Of a stretch of DNA of 64,000 nt, positions 18,929 to 26,508 are shown piece after piece. The stretch's first letter is position 1; each line of letters opens with the position of its first letter. Origin of the DNA: UKL13-2 sp044229235 (GTDB lineage: Bacteria; Pseudomonadota; Gammaproteobacteria; Burkholderiales; Usitatibacteraceae); contig JBGATH010000026.1 in the NCBI GenBank assembly GCA_044229235.1, positions 1 to 64,000 on the forward strand, given 5' to 3'. The notes below the pieces were generated by a model. That model was given only the letters and a program-made list of their open reading frames with translations. It made no database searches and was not told the DNA's origin. The position numbers and the translations under genes are program-made.

Positions 18929-20662
18929 TTATTTCTTCTTGGCGCTTTGCGGATTCAGGCTGGTGATGCGGCCGCTTTCGGTACCCGCGGTCTCGTCGAT
19001 CACCGCATTGATCAGCGTGGGTCGGCGCGAGCGGATCGCTTCTTCCATGGCACGACGCAATTCGGCCGGCGTCGTGGCATTCACACCCACGCCACCGAAC
19101 GCCTCCATCAGCTTGTCGTAGCGCGCACCCTTCACAAAAACGGTCGGCGCGACATCGGCGCCGCCGGTCGGATTGACGTCGGTGCCACGGTAAACGCCAT
19201 TGTTGTTCATGACCACCACGCAAACCGGCAGGTTGTAGCGGCAGATCGTCTCGACTTCCATTCCGGAAAAACCAAAGGCGCTGTCGCCCTCGATAGCGAT
19301 CACATTTTGGCCGGTTTCAACGGCGGCCGCCACGGCGAAGCCCATGCCGATGCCCATGATGCCCCAGGTACCGACGTCCAGGCGTTTCCGCGGCTTGTAC
19401 ATGTCGACAATACTGCGCGTGAAGTCCAGTGCGTTGGCGCCTTCATTGACCAGCATGGCATCCGGGTTGGCCTTGACGATGTCGCGCACCACGTTCAGCG
19501 CACTGTGAAAATTCATCGGCACCGGGTCTTTGGCGAGCGTTTCCGCCATCTTGCCGACGTTCTTGTTCTTGCGCTCAGCGATGGCGCCCAGCCAGTCCGC
19601 CGGCGGCTTGGGCCAGTTTGCGCCGATACCTGTCAGCAGGGCCGATACACAGGAACCGATGTCGCCGACCAACGGGGCGTCGATGGCCACGTTGCTGTCC
19701 GCCTCGGTCGGCGAGATATCGATCTGGATGAACTTCTGGCCGCCCCAGGCCTTGTGATCCTTGCCGCCCCAGGTCTTGCCTTTGCCGTGCGAAAGCAGCC
19801 AGTTGAGGCGCGCGCCGATCAACACCACCACATCGGCCTCCGGCAGCACGTAGGAACGCGCCGCCGATGCAGACTGTTCATGCGTGTCAGGCAGCAGGCC
19901 CTTGGCCATCGACATGGGCAGGTAGGGAATGCCGGTCTTTTCCACCAGCGCACGTATCTCCGCGTCGGCCTGTGCGTAGGCAGCCCCCTTGCCCAGCACA
20001 ATCAGCGGGCGCTTCGCACTCTTGAGCAATTCGATTGCCCGCGAAACGGCGTCCCCAGCCGGAATCTGCCGCGGCGCGGGATCGACCACCTTGATGAGCG
20101 AATTCTTGCCGGCGACCGCGTCCATAGTCTGCGCGAACAGCTTGGCCGGCAAGTCCAGGTAAACGCCACCCGGGCGACCGGAAACGGCGGATCGAATCGC
20201 GCGCGCGACGCCGACGCCGATGTCTTCGGCGTGCAGCACGCGGAACGCCGCCTTGCACAGCGGCTTGGCGATGGCGAGCTGGTCCATTTCTTCGTAGTCA
20301 CCTTGCTGCAGGTCGACGATCTCGCGCTCGCTGGAGCCGCTGATGAGGATCATCGGGAAGCAGTTGGTGGTGGCATTGGCCAGCGCGGTCAGGCCGTTGA
20401 GAAAACCCGGCGCCGACACGGTCAGGCAGACTCCGGGCTGCCGGGTGATGAACCCGGCAATGGCCGCAGCATTGCCGGCGTTTTGCTCGTGCCGGAATGA
20501 AATCACCCGCATGCCCTCGGCCTGCGCCTTGCGGGTCAGGTCGGTGATGGGGATGCCGGGCAGTCCGTAAATGGTGTGGATGCCATTGAGTTTCAGTGCA
20601 TCGATGACCAGATGGAAACCATCCGTCAGTTCCTGGGTTTGTGATTGCGCATCGGTTGTCAT
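18929..20662 (-). CDS. oxc: Oxalyl-CoA decarboxylase (ThDP-dependent)
   Basis: 577 residues (Oxalobacter Oxc is 568). Three ThDP-enzyme domains are present. The catalytic Glu sits in ISFRHEQNAGNAAA (about residue 59), and the ThDP/Mg motif is GDSAFGFSGMEVETICRYNLP..NNNGVYRG. It decarboxylates oxalyl-CoA to formyl-CoA. It heads the minus-strand oxc-frc-formyltransferase group with 86 bp before frc. A Crp/Fnr-type regulator gene diverges from it and is its likely regulator. Related 2-hydroxyacyl-CoA lyases are the main alternative, disfavoured by the frc neighbour. Confidence 0.94.
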   Translation of the reverse strand: MTTDAQSQTQELTDGFHLVIDALKLNGIHTIYGLPGIPITDLTRKAQAEGMRVISFRHEQNAGNAAAIAGFITRQPGVCLTVSAPGFLNGLTALANATTNCFPMILISGSSEREIVDLQQGDYEEMDQLAIAKPLCKAAFRVLHAEDIGVGVARAIRSAVSGRPGGVYLDLPAKLFAQTMDAVAGKNSLIKVVDPAPRQIPAGDAVSRAIELLKSAKRPLIVLGKGAAYAQADAEIRALVEKTGIPYLPMSMAKGLLPDTHEQSASAARSYVLPEADVVVLIGARLNWLLSHGKGKTWGGKDHKAWGGQKFIQIDISPTEADSNVAIDAPLVGDIGSCVSALLTGIGANWPKPPADWLGAIAERKNKNVGKMAETLAKDPVPMNFHSALNVVRDIVKANPDAMLVNEGANALDFTRSIVDMYKPRKRLDVGTWGIMGIGMGFAVAAAVETGQNVIAIEGDSAFGFSGMEVETICRYNLPVCVVVMNNNGVYRGTDVNPTGGADVAPTVFVKGARYDKLMEAFGGVGVNATTPAELRRAMEEAIRSRRPTLINAVIDETAGTESGRITSLNPQSAKKK

Positions 20663-20996
20663 GCTGGGATGCCTCGCACCGGCCTAGATATTTCGAGCCG
20701 TCAATGGTGATGTGTCGGAAACAACGCTGTCACTGCGAGCCGGTATGCTGCTGCCGGCCGATTGTTGCTCGCACCCGGATTACGCTGCCGAGGGTTGCGA
20801 TGCTTTTACCGTGAAACTTTACCTGCCGTGGGGTATGCTTGATGCTGGTCAAGTTGATATTGAGCAGCACATTCATTCGCGATTCCGCATGATAGAAAAT
20901 GCCCGATCACTCACGCCTTGATTCCTGTCAATTGCGATGCATCGACAAATTTCCCGCACCCATTTTCAATACCCAAACAGTGGGGACCCAATTGAA
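20663..20996. promoter_or_regulatory. Divergent control region between oxc and the Crp/Fnr regulator
   Basis: 334 bp between divergent starts. A 69-codon frame at 20712-20921 has no homology I recognise and no ribosome site, so I read the region as non-coding. The half-matching Fnr-like box TTGATATTGAGCAG at 20854-20867 keeps TTGAT but only part of the second half-site. It is a weak operator candidate. Confidence 0.5.
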
Positions 20997-21623
20997 ATGA
21001 CGCTACTTACCAGCCATCCGCAGCGCGAACTGATCCGCCGTCAGCTGTCGCAAAACATCATCCTGCGCACCCTCAAACCGCGCGCGTTCCTTGATCTGGA
21101 AAAACACCTCACCATCGCCGACTACCGCAAGGGTGACTTGCTGCTGGGCCAGGGCGATCACGACATGGCCCAGTACTTTATTCTCGAAGGCGTGCTCAAG
21201 CGCGTGGTGTCCAACCAGGAAGGCAAGGAAATGATCCTGCGTTTTTCCAAGGAAGACGACATGGACACCAGCTATGCGGCCTGGCGCCTGCGCACGCCCG
21301 CGCCGTACGCCATCCGCGCGGTCACCAAGGCGCGCGTTGCCCAGCTCCCGATGGAGGCATGGGTCGAATTCCTTGACAAGAACTCGGCCATGAAAGATGA
21401 CTTTGAATACGAAGTCATGCACCTGATGTCAGAAGTCATGGCGCACACCATCACCCTTCACCTGCTTGACGCGCAAGGACGGGTGCAGCGCTTCCTGCGC
21501 AAACACCCGGATCTGTATGAACGCGTGCCCATGAAGGAACTGGCCTCGCATCTCAATCTTTCGGCTGAAACATTGTCCAGGCTGAAGCAGAAGGGCAAGG
21601 TACAGGCGATTCTTGCCCGCTAG
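20997..21623 (+). CDS. Crp/Fnr-family transcriptional regulator
   Basis: 208 residues from ATG 20997; an in-frame ATG at 20937 would add 20 residues. A cyclic-nucleotide-binding-like beta-barrel (about 20-125, with GDLLLGQGDHDMAQYFILEGVLKRVV) and a long dimer helix lead to a winged helix with the recognition helix NLSAETLSRLKQKGK. No N-terminal Cys cluster of the Fnr [4Fe-4S] type is visible, so it is not an oxygen-sensing Fnr of the classic kind. Divergence from oxc suggests it controls the oxalate genes. It ends 12 bp from the converging kinase-like gene. Confidence 0.85.
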   Translation: MTLLTSHPQRELIRRQLSQNIILRTLKPRAFLDLEKHLTIADYRKGDLLLGQGDHDMAQYFILEGVLKRVVSNQEGKEMILRFSKEDDMDTSYAAWRLRTPAPYAIRAVTKARVAQLPMEAWVEFLDKNSAMKDDFEYEVMHLMSEVMAHTITLHLLDAQGRVQRFLRKHPDLYERVPMKELASHLNLSAETLSRLKQKGKVQAILAR

Positions 21624-21635
21624 GCCCCCTGGACG

Positions 21636-22481
21636 CTAGCGCGCCAATCCGCCGGGAAACATTCTCGCGCCGGCAGTCCCGTGCATCACCTTTAGCTGGT
21701 CCTTCATGGCGGTAACTCCCGGTACCGCGGTGACCACGCGCTCGCATTCATCGCGTTCCTGCGGATTGGAAACGATGCCGGAAAGGGTTACCTCACCGGC
21801 AGACACGTCGACCGCGACGTTTACTTCCGCCGTTGCCTCGCTGGCGCGCAACGCCGCCCGCACATTTGCGGCCATCGCCAGGTTCAGCAGGTTCTGGCGC
21901 GACGCGGGTGTCTCCGCGAACTCCTTGCTCCTGGCCAGCGCAACAATCATGTCCACACAGGTGGATGGCGGCACGCGCTCGGTGTTGAGCGTCAGGTCAT
22001 ACAGCGTCGGGTTGCCCCACTCCACGTCGAAATGTTCCGACATGCGTGCCGCATGCGCGTGGTCATCCGTGCGGATTTCGCGACGGGCAAGTTCCGCGTC
22101 GTCGGTCTCCAGGCGCGCCATCAGCCGCTTGATGCGCACCTCCATGGGCGAGCAGACCTTGATGGTGGGAATATGCGCAACCTGCCGCAACCACAGCGTC
22201 GCGCCCCAGCCACGGATCAGCACATTGCCCTTGACGGCGAGGTCAAACACCTCTTCGGCGGTGAAAATCGAAATGGTCTTTTCGTCGGCCGCCCAACGCT
22301 CGATGGCGTTGGCCTTGCCTTCGCGCAGGCGCCGGATCAGGCTTTTCTTGACATGCATCCTGCCGGCGACGATATCGCCGATTTCGTGGCGAACCTGCTC
22401 CAGTCCGAGCGCCTCGCACACGCCCAGCGCAACATCCTTGCCGAGTGTGGCCATCTCCTGGGTCATGGCAATAACGGGCAT
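21636..22481 (-). CDS. Cytidylate-kinase-like domain fused to a BON domain
   Basis: 281 residues. The first about 190 resemble the cytidylate kinase-like family (start MPVIAMTQEMATLGKDVA, GNVLIRGWGA, and an Arg-rich RIKRLMARLETDD..ARREIRTDD lid). The classic P-loop GxxGxGKS is replaced by TLGKDVA. Residues about 205-270 form a BON module (NVAVDVSAGEVTLSGIVSNPQERDECERVVTAVPGV). This looks like a cytosolic nucleotide-binding protein with a phospholipid- or ligand-binding tail, and its role is unknown. It starts 13 bp after tctA and is probably the last gene of the tct transcript. Confidence 0.8.
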   Translation of the reverse strand: MPVIAMTQEMATLGKDVALGVCEALGLEQVRHEIGDIVAGRMHVKKSLIRRLREGKANAIERWAADEKTISIFTAEEVFDLAVKGNVLIRGWGATLWLRQVAHIPTIKVCSPMEVRIKRLMARLETDDAELARREIRTDDHAHAARMSEHFDVEWGNPTLYDLTLNTERVPPSTCVDMIVALARSKEFAETPASRQNLLNLAMAANVRAALRASEATAEVNVAVDVSAGEVTLSGIVSNPQERDECERVVTAVPGVTAMKDQLKVMHGTAGARMFPGGLAR

Positions 22482-22494
22482 TAAAATCTCCTAG

Positions 22495-23991
22495 TTATGA
22501 ACGGCCGCGCAGCCTGGCGATAACGGCGCGCAATGGCGCCCAGAACAGCATCAGCAGCGCCAGCGCCGTGATGGAGCCTACGAGGCCGTTGGAAAAGAAC
22601 ACAGACAGTGTGCCCTGCGAAGCCAGCATCGATTGCCGGAAGGCGTCCTCGGCGCGGTCTCCCAGCACCAGCGCCAGCACCAGCGGCGCCAGCGGGTAAT
22701 CAAGCTTCTTGAAAACGTAACCGATGATGCCGAATCCCACCATCAGCCAGACGTCGAACATCGAGCTGTGTACGGTGTAGGCACCGATGGCGCAGATCAC
22801 CAGGATCACCGGCGCCACGATCGAAAATGGAATGCGCAGGATGGCTGCGAAGAACGGCACCGTCGTCAGCACCACGATGAGCCCGGCGATGTTGCCCAGA
22901 TACATCGACGCGATCAGGCCCCAGACGAACTCCTTCTGCTCCTGGAACAACAGTGGTCCGGGCTGCAGCCCCCAGATCAACAGCCCGCCCAGCAGCACCG
23001 CGGCGGTGGGCGATCCGGGAATGCCGAGAGTGAGCATCGGCAGCAAGGCGGCCGTGCCGGCGGCATGCGCGGCGGTCTCGGGTGCGACCACACCTTCCAC
23101 TTCGCCCTTGCCGAAATTGGCACCTTGCGGCGACATGCTTTTGGCAATGCCATAACCCATGAACGACGCCGGTGTCGCGCCGCCGGGCGTGATGCCCATC
23201 CAGCAGCCGATGACGGAAGAACGCAACGAGGTCTTCCAGTACTTGGGCAGCTGCTTCCAGGTATCAATCACCACCCGCATCTTGATCTTGGCCTCGGCGC
23301 CTTTGAAGGCCAGGCCCTCCTCGATGGTCAGCAGGATTTCGCCGATGCCGAACAAGCCGATCACGGCGATCAGGAAGTCGAAGCCCTTGAGCAACTCGGT
23401 CTGGCCAAAAGTCAGCCGCAGCTGGCCGGTGACGGTATCGAGCCCGACGGCAGCCAGCGCGAAGCCGATCATCATGGCTGCCACCGTCTTGAACGGCGCG
23501 CTCTTGGCCATGCCGACGAAGCTGCAGAAGGTCAGCAGATAGACCGCAAAATATTCCGGGGGCCCGAACTTCAGGGCGAACCGGGCGACCAGTGGCGCGG
23601 TAAAGGTGATCATCAGCACCGCAACGAGCGCACCGACAAAGGAGGATGTGAACGCCGCCGTCAGCGCCTCACCGGCCCGGCCCTGTTGCGCCATCGGATA
23701 GCCGTCGAACGTGGTTGCGACCGACCAGGGCTCGCCGGGAATGTTAAACAGGATCGAGGTGATGGCCCCGCCGAACAGCGCCCCCCAGTACAGACAGGAA
23801 AGCATGATGATCGCCGAGGTCGGGTTCATCGAAAAGGTCAGCGGCAGCAGGATGGCAACGCCGTTGGCACCGCCAAGACCCGGCAATACGCCGATGAGCA
23901 CGCCGAGAATGATGCCGACCATCATCAGGCCGAGGTTGTAGGGGGTGAGCGCGACCGAAAAGCCATGCATCAAGCTGGTTATTTCCTCCAT
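22495..23991 (-). CDS. tctA: Tripartite tricarboxylate transporter large permease TctA
   Basis: 498 residues, the normal TctA length, with 10-12 membrane helices. Family signatures include GVLPGLGGANGVAILLPLTF near the N-terminus and GITPGGATPASFMGYGIAKSMS in the middle. It is the main channel subunit of a periplasmic-binding-protein-dependent secondary transporter for carboxylates. It starts 9 bp downstream of tctB, with the binding protein tctC upstream. The transported acid is not evident. Confidence 0.95.
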   Translation of the reverse strand: MEEITSLMHGFSVALTPYNLGLMMVGIILGVLIGVLPGLGGANGVAILLPLTFSMNPTSAIIMLSCLYWGALFGGAITSILFNIPGEPWSVATTFDGYPMAQQGRAGEALTAAFTSSFVGALVAVLMITFTAPLVARFALKFGPPEYFAVYLLTFCSFVGMAKSAPFKTVAAMMIGFALAAVGLDTVTGQLRLTFGQTELLKGFDFLIAVIGLFGIGEILLTIEEGLAFKGAEAKIKMRVVIDTWKQLPKYWKTSLRSSVIGCWMGITPGGATPASFMGYGIAKSMSPQGANFGKGEVEGVVAPETAAHAAGTAALLPMLTLGIPGSPTAAVLLGGLLIWGLQPGPLLFQEQKEFVWGLIASMYLGNIAGLIVVLTTVPFFAAILRIPFSIVAPVILVICAIGAYTVHSSMFDVWLMVGFGIIGYVFKKLDYPLAPLVLALVLGDRAEDAFRQSMLASQGTLSVFFSNGLVGSITALALLMLFWAPLRAVIARLRGRS

Positions 23992-24000
23992 TGCCGCCGC

Positions 24001-24516
24001 CTATGCCAGACCGAGGGCAGTTTCAAGCGGCCCCTTGGGAAGGGGCACCTTGAACCAAACCTCGAACAGCAGGAAGAACACCACGGGAACGCCGACCGCG
24101 ACGGCGATCGTGATCATCCATTTGTACTTGCCGAGCCACTTCATGAACAAGGTGATGAATATCGCCGAAGCCACATAGATCCCCAACGCCGGCACCGGGC
24201 CCACGCCACCGATCAATCCGACGTAAACAATCGTCGGGACGATGACCGAGAGGATCATCTTCAGCGATTCGACGCCTACGAACGACTCGGCGGACTTTTC
24301 CCGCAGTGCCCCGATGAAATTGACCACGCTGGCCAGGCACAGGATGGCACCGATGTAGAAGGGAAAATATCCCGCCTCGGGGCCGTCAGACCCCCAGGTC
24401 GCGCCCAGCCGCCGGCTGTCCCAGATGACGACAGCACCCATGGCAAATATGATGACCGCAGTAATCGCGTCCACCGCTTTCAGTGACGCGGCTGATTTAT
24501 CTTCGGGTGCTTCCAC
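24001..24516 (-). CDS. tctB: Tripartite tricarboxylate transporter small permease TctB
   Basis: 171 residues from GTG 24516. The frame is open upstream, but this GTG has GAGGAGA 4-10 bases before it and gives the usual TctB length. Four membrane helices are visible (about 15-35, 45-68, 88-112 and 120-160). The conserved GSDGPEAGYFPFYIGAIL lies in the first half. It assembles with TctA. A hairpin plus T-run lies between tctC and this gene and should make the permease genes less expressed than the binding protein. Confidence 0.9.
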   Translation of the reverse strand: MEAPEDKSAASLKAVDAITAVIIFAMGAVVIWDSRRLGATWGSDGPEAGYFPFYIGAILCLASVVNFIGALREKSAESFVGVESLKMILSVIVPTIVYVGLIGGVGPVPALGIYVASAIFITLFMKWLGKYKWMITIAVAVGVPVVFFLLFEVWFKVPLPKGPLETALGLA

Positions 24517-24570
24517 GTTCTCTCCTCGGCTCGGGGCGGTTGCCGTCTGCGCGGCGTGAATGGCGACGGG

Positions 24571-24605
24571 CAAAAAAATGGCCCCGGGCGATTGCCGGGG
24601 CCATT
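24571..24605 (-). terminator. Intra-operon terminator/attenuator between tctC and tctB
   Basis: AATGGCCCCGGC..GCCCGGGGCCATT type stem at 24577-24605, followed on the minus strand by seven Ts. It is a textbook Rho-independent signal placed directly after the tctC stop. Partial read-through would give high TctC and low TctBA. Confidence 0.88.
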
Positions 24606-24613
24606 CGATGCGA

Positions 24614-25639
24614 TTACTTCTTGGCGAGGAACCCCGCTTCGGACATGAGTGACTGGTGACGCTGCTCTTCCTTTGCCACCCACTTGGTGAATTCGTCACC
24701 CACCATCGTGGTCTGGGCGAAAGCGCCCTTCTCCATGAATTCCTTCCACTCCGGCGTCTCTGTCACTTTCTTGAGAATGCCGACGTAGAAATCGACCTGA
24801 TCCTTGCTCACGCCCGGCGGCATGAATATGCCCCGCAGCATCTGGTAATCGACATCCATGCCCTGGCTCTTGCAGGTCGGGACATCACCCCAGGACTGCG
24901 TCGCAGTGACCTTGGCTTTGTAGGGCATCGGCTTGTCATCAAATACACAGAGTGCACGCAGCTTGCCGGCGCGCCACTGTTCGATGGCCTCGATGGGATT
25001 GTTGACGGTGGAGTCAATGTGCTTGCCGACCAACTGTACGGCGACTTCGCCACCACCCTTGTAGGGGATGTAAGTGAATTTGGCACCCGACGATTTCTCG
25101 ATGGCAACGGTGATGATCTGGTCTTCCTGTTTGGAGCCGGTGCCCCCCATCTTCATCTTGCCGGCGCCAGCCGCCTTGGCCGCGTCGGTGTATTCCTTGG
25201 CGGTCTTGTACGGCATCTCTGCATTCACCCAGAGAATGAACTGGTCGAGGGCCATCATTTTCACCGGCGTCAGATCCTTCCAGTTGAAAGGTACACCGGT
25301 CGCGAGCGGGGTGGTAAACAGGTTAGAGAGAGTAATGATGATCTTGTGCGGATCGCCCTTGGCACCCTTCACTTCAAGGAACCCTTCGGCACCGGCGCCG
25401 CCGCCCTTGTTCACCACCACCATCGACTGTTTCATCAGGTTGTGCTTGGTGATCACGCCCTGAACAAAACGGGCCATCTGGTCAGCACCGCCACCGGTTC
25501 CGGCCGGGACCACAAATTCCACGGTCTTGGTGGGTTCCCAGGACCATGCCGGCGCGCACATGGCCAGCGAGGCGACGGCTGCTGTCACCAATCCTGCGAG
25601 ACGTGTCCTACTGGGCTTGCCTGCAATCGCTGATTTCAT
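24614..25639 (-). CDS. tctC: Tripartite tricarboxylate transporter substrate-binding protein (Bug/TctC)
   Basis: 341 residues from ATG 25639, chosen for the GGAGG seven bases upstream and a clean signal peptide (about 1-33, ending APAWSW). Bug-family features: TVEFVVPAGTGGGADQMARF near the mature N-terminus and the YIPYKGGGEVAVQLVGKHIDSTVNNP segment. It binds a carboxylate in the periplasm for TctAB. The gene leads the tctC-tctB-tctA group and is followed by a strong terminator. Confidence 0.94.
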   Translation of the reverse strand: MKSAIAGKPSRTRLAGLVTAAVASLAMCAPAWSWEPTKTVEFVVPAGTGGGADQMARFVQGVITKHNLMKQSMVVVNKGGGAGAEGFLEVKGAKGDPHKIIITLSNLFTTPLATGVPFNWKDLTPVKMMALDQFILWVNAEMPYKTAKEYTDAAKAAGAGKMKMGGTGSKQEDQIITVAIEKSSGAKFTYIPYKGGGEVAVQLVGKHIDSTVNNPIEAIEQWRAGKLRALCVFDDKPMPYKAKVTATQSWGDVPTCKSQGMDVDYQMLRGIFMPPGVSKDQVDFYVGILKKVTETPEWKEFMEKGAFAQTTMVGDEFTKWVAKEEQRHQSLMSEAGFLAKK

Positions 25640-25701
25640 TGAATCCTCCGAGTTGATTAAGTCGATGTTTCTGCTCTTGTCCCTGCTGTCTGCTGCATTT
25701 C

Positions 25702-26412
25702 CTAGGTCGAGGCATCGCCTTCCACGCCGATGCCCGCGCTGCTGTGCTGCCGACTTGCCAGCCATTTACCCAGCGCTATCACCAGCAACGCACCAGCGGT
25801 CGCGGCGATGTACTCAAACCATTTCGGGAATTGCGAGGTGAAGGACCTGATCACTTCCTCGTCCCACGCCATTTCCCCTGCCACCCAGCCGATCAGCGCC
25901 GCACCGATGGTAATGACGACGGGGTAACGCTCCATGACCTTGATCAGCAAGGTACTTGCGTAAATGATCAACGGAATGCTGATGGCCAGGCCGATCATTA
26001 CGAGAGTGAGGTCATTCTTGGCCGCTGCAGCGACCGCGATTACGTTGTCGAGGCTCATGACCAGGTCCGCAATCAGGATGGTCTTGATGGCAGCGAGCAT
26101 GGAATTGTGCCCTTCCACGCCATCTTCCCCGTCTTCCTCGCCGGTCAAAAGCTTTATGCCGATCCATAACAGCAGTACCGAGCCAATCAGCTTCAGCCAG
26201 GGCAGTTGCAGCAGCGCCACCGCGAAAACGGTCAGGACAATACGCATGACGATGGCGGCGCCGCTGCCCCAGAAAACCGCCTGCTTCTGCTGCTTTTCCG
26301 GCAACGAGCGCGCAGCCAGCGCGATGACGACCGCGTTGTCACCGGACAAAATGATGTTTACGCCGATAATTTTCAGCAACGCTGTCCAAAATATCGGGTC
26401 AAATTCGGGCAT
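25702..26412 (-). CDS. TerC family integral membrane protein (YjbE-like)
   Basis: 236 residues with about seven membrane helices. TerC signature motifs with acidic residues inside helices are visible: IILSGDNAVVIALAARSL (Asp near 24) and DLVMSLDNVIAVAAAA (Asp near 119). Family members act in metal export (manganese, tellurite resistance context) or in assisting exoenzyme secretion. No riboswitch of the yybP-ykoY kind could be recognised in the short 95-bp upstream gap, which it shares with the divergent slt gene. Confidence 0.9.
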   Translation of the reverse strand: MPEFDPIFWTALLKIIGVNIILSGDNAVVIALAARSLPEKQQKQAVFWGSGAAIVMRIVLTVFAVALLQLPWLKLIGSVLLLWIGIKLLTGEEDGEDGVEGHNSMLAAIKTILIADLVMSLDNVIAVAAAAKNDLTLVMIGLAISIPLIIYASTLLIKVMERYPVVITIGAALIGWVAGEMAWDEEVIRSFTSQFPKWFEYIAATAGALLVIALGKWLASRQHSSAGIGVEGDAST

Positions 26413-26508
26413 GGTGGGCTATCCTGAAAGTGCGGCGGCAAGCAATGCCGAAGTCAAAAACATAAAATAGGTCATCCAAAGCGGGACCTTGGACATTATC
26501 TTGCAATT

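Noticed and set aside
20712..20921. 69-codon plus-strand frame upstream of the Crp/Fnr gene
   Set aside because: GTG start without ribosome site, no recognisable motif, and it occupies a divergent promoter region.
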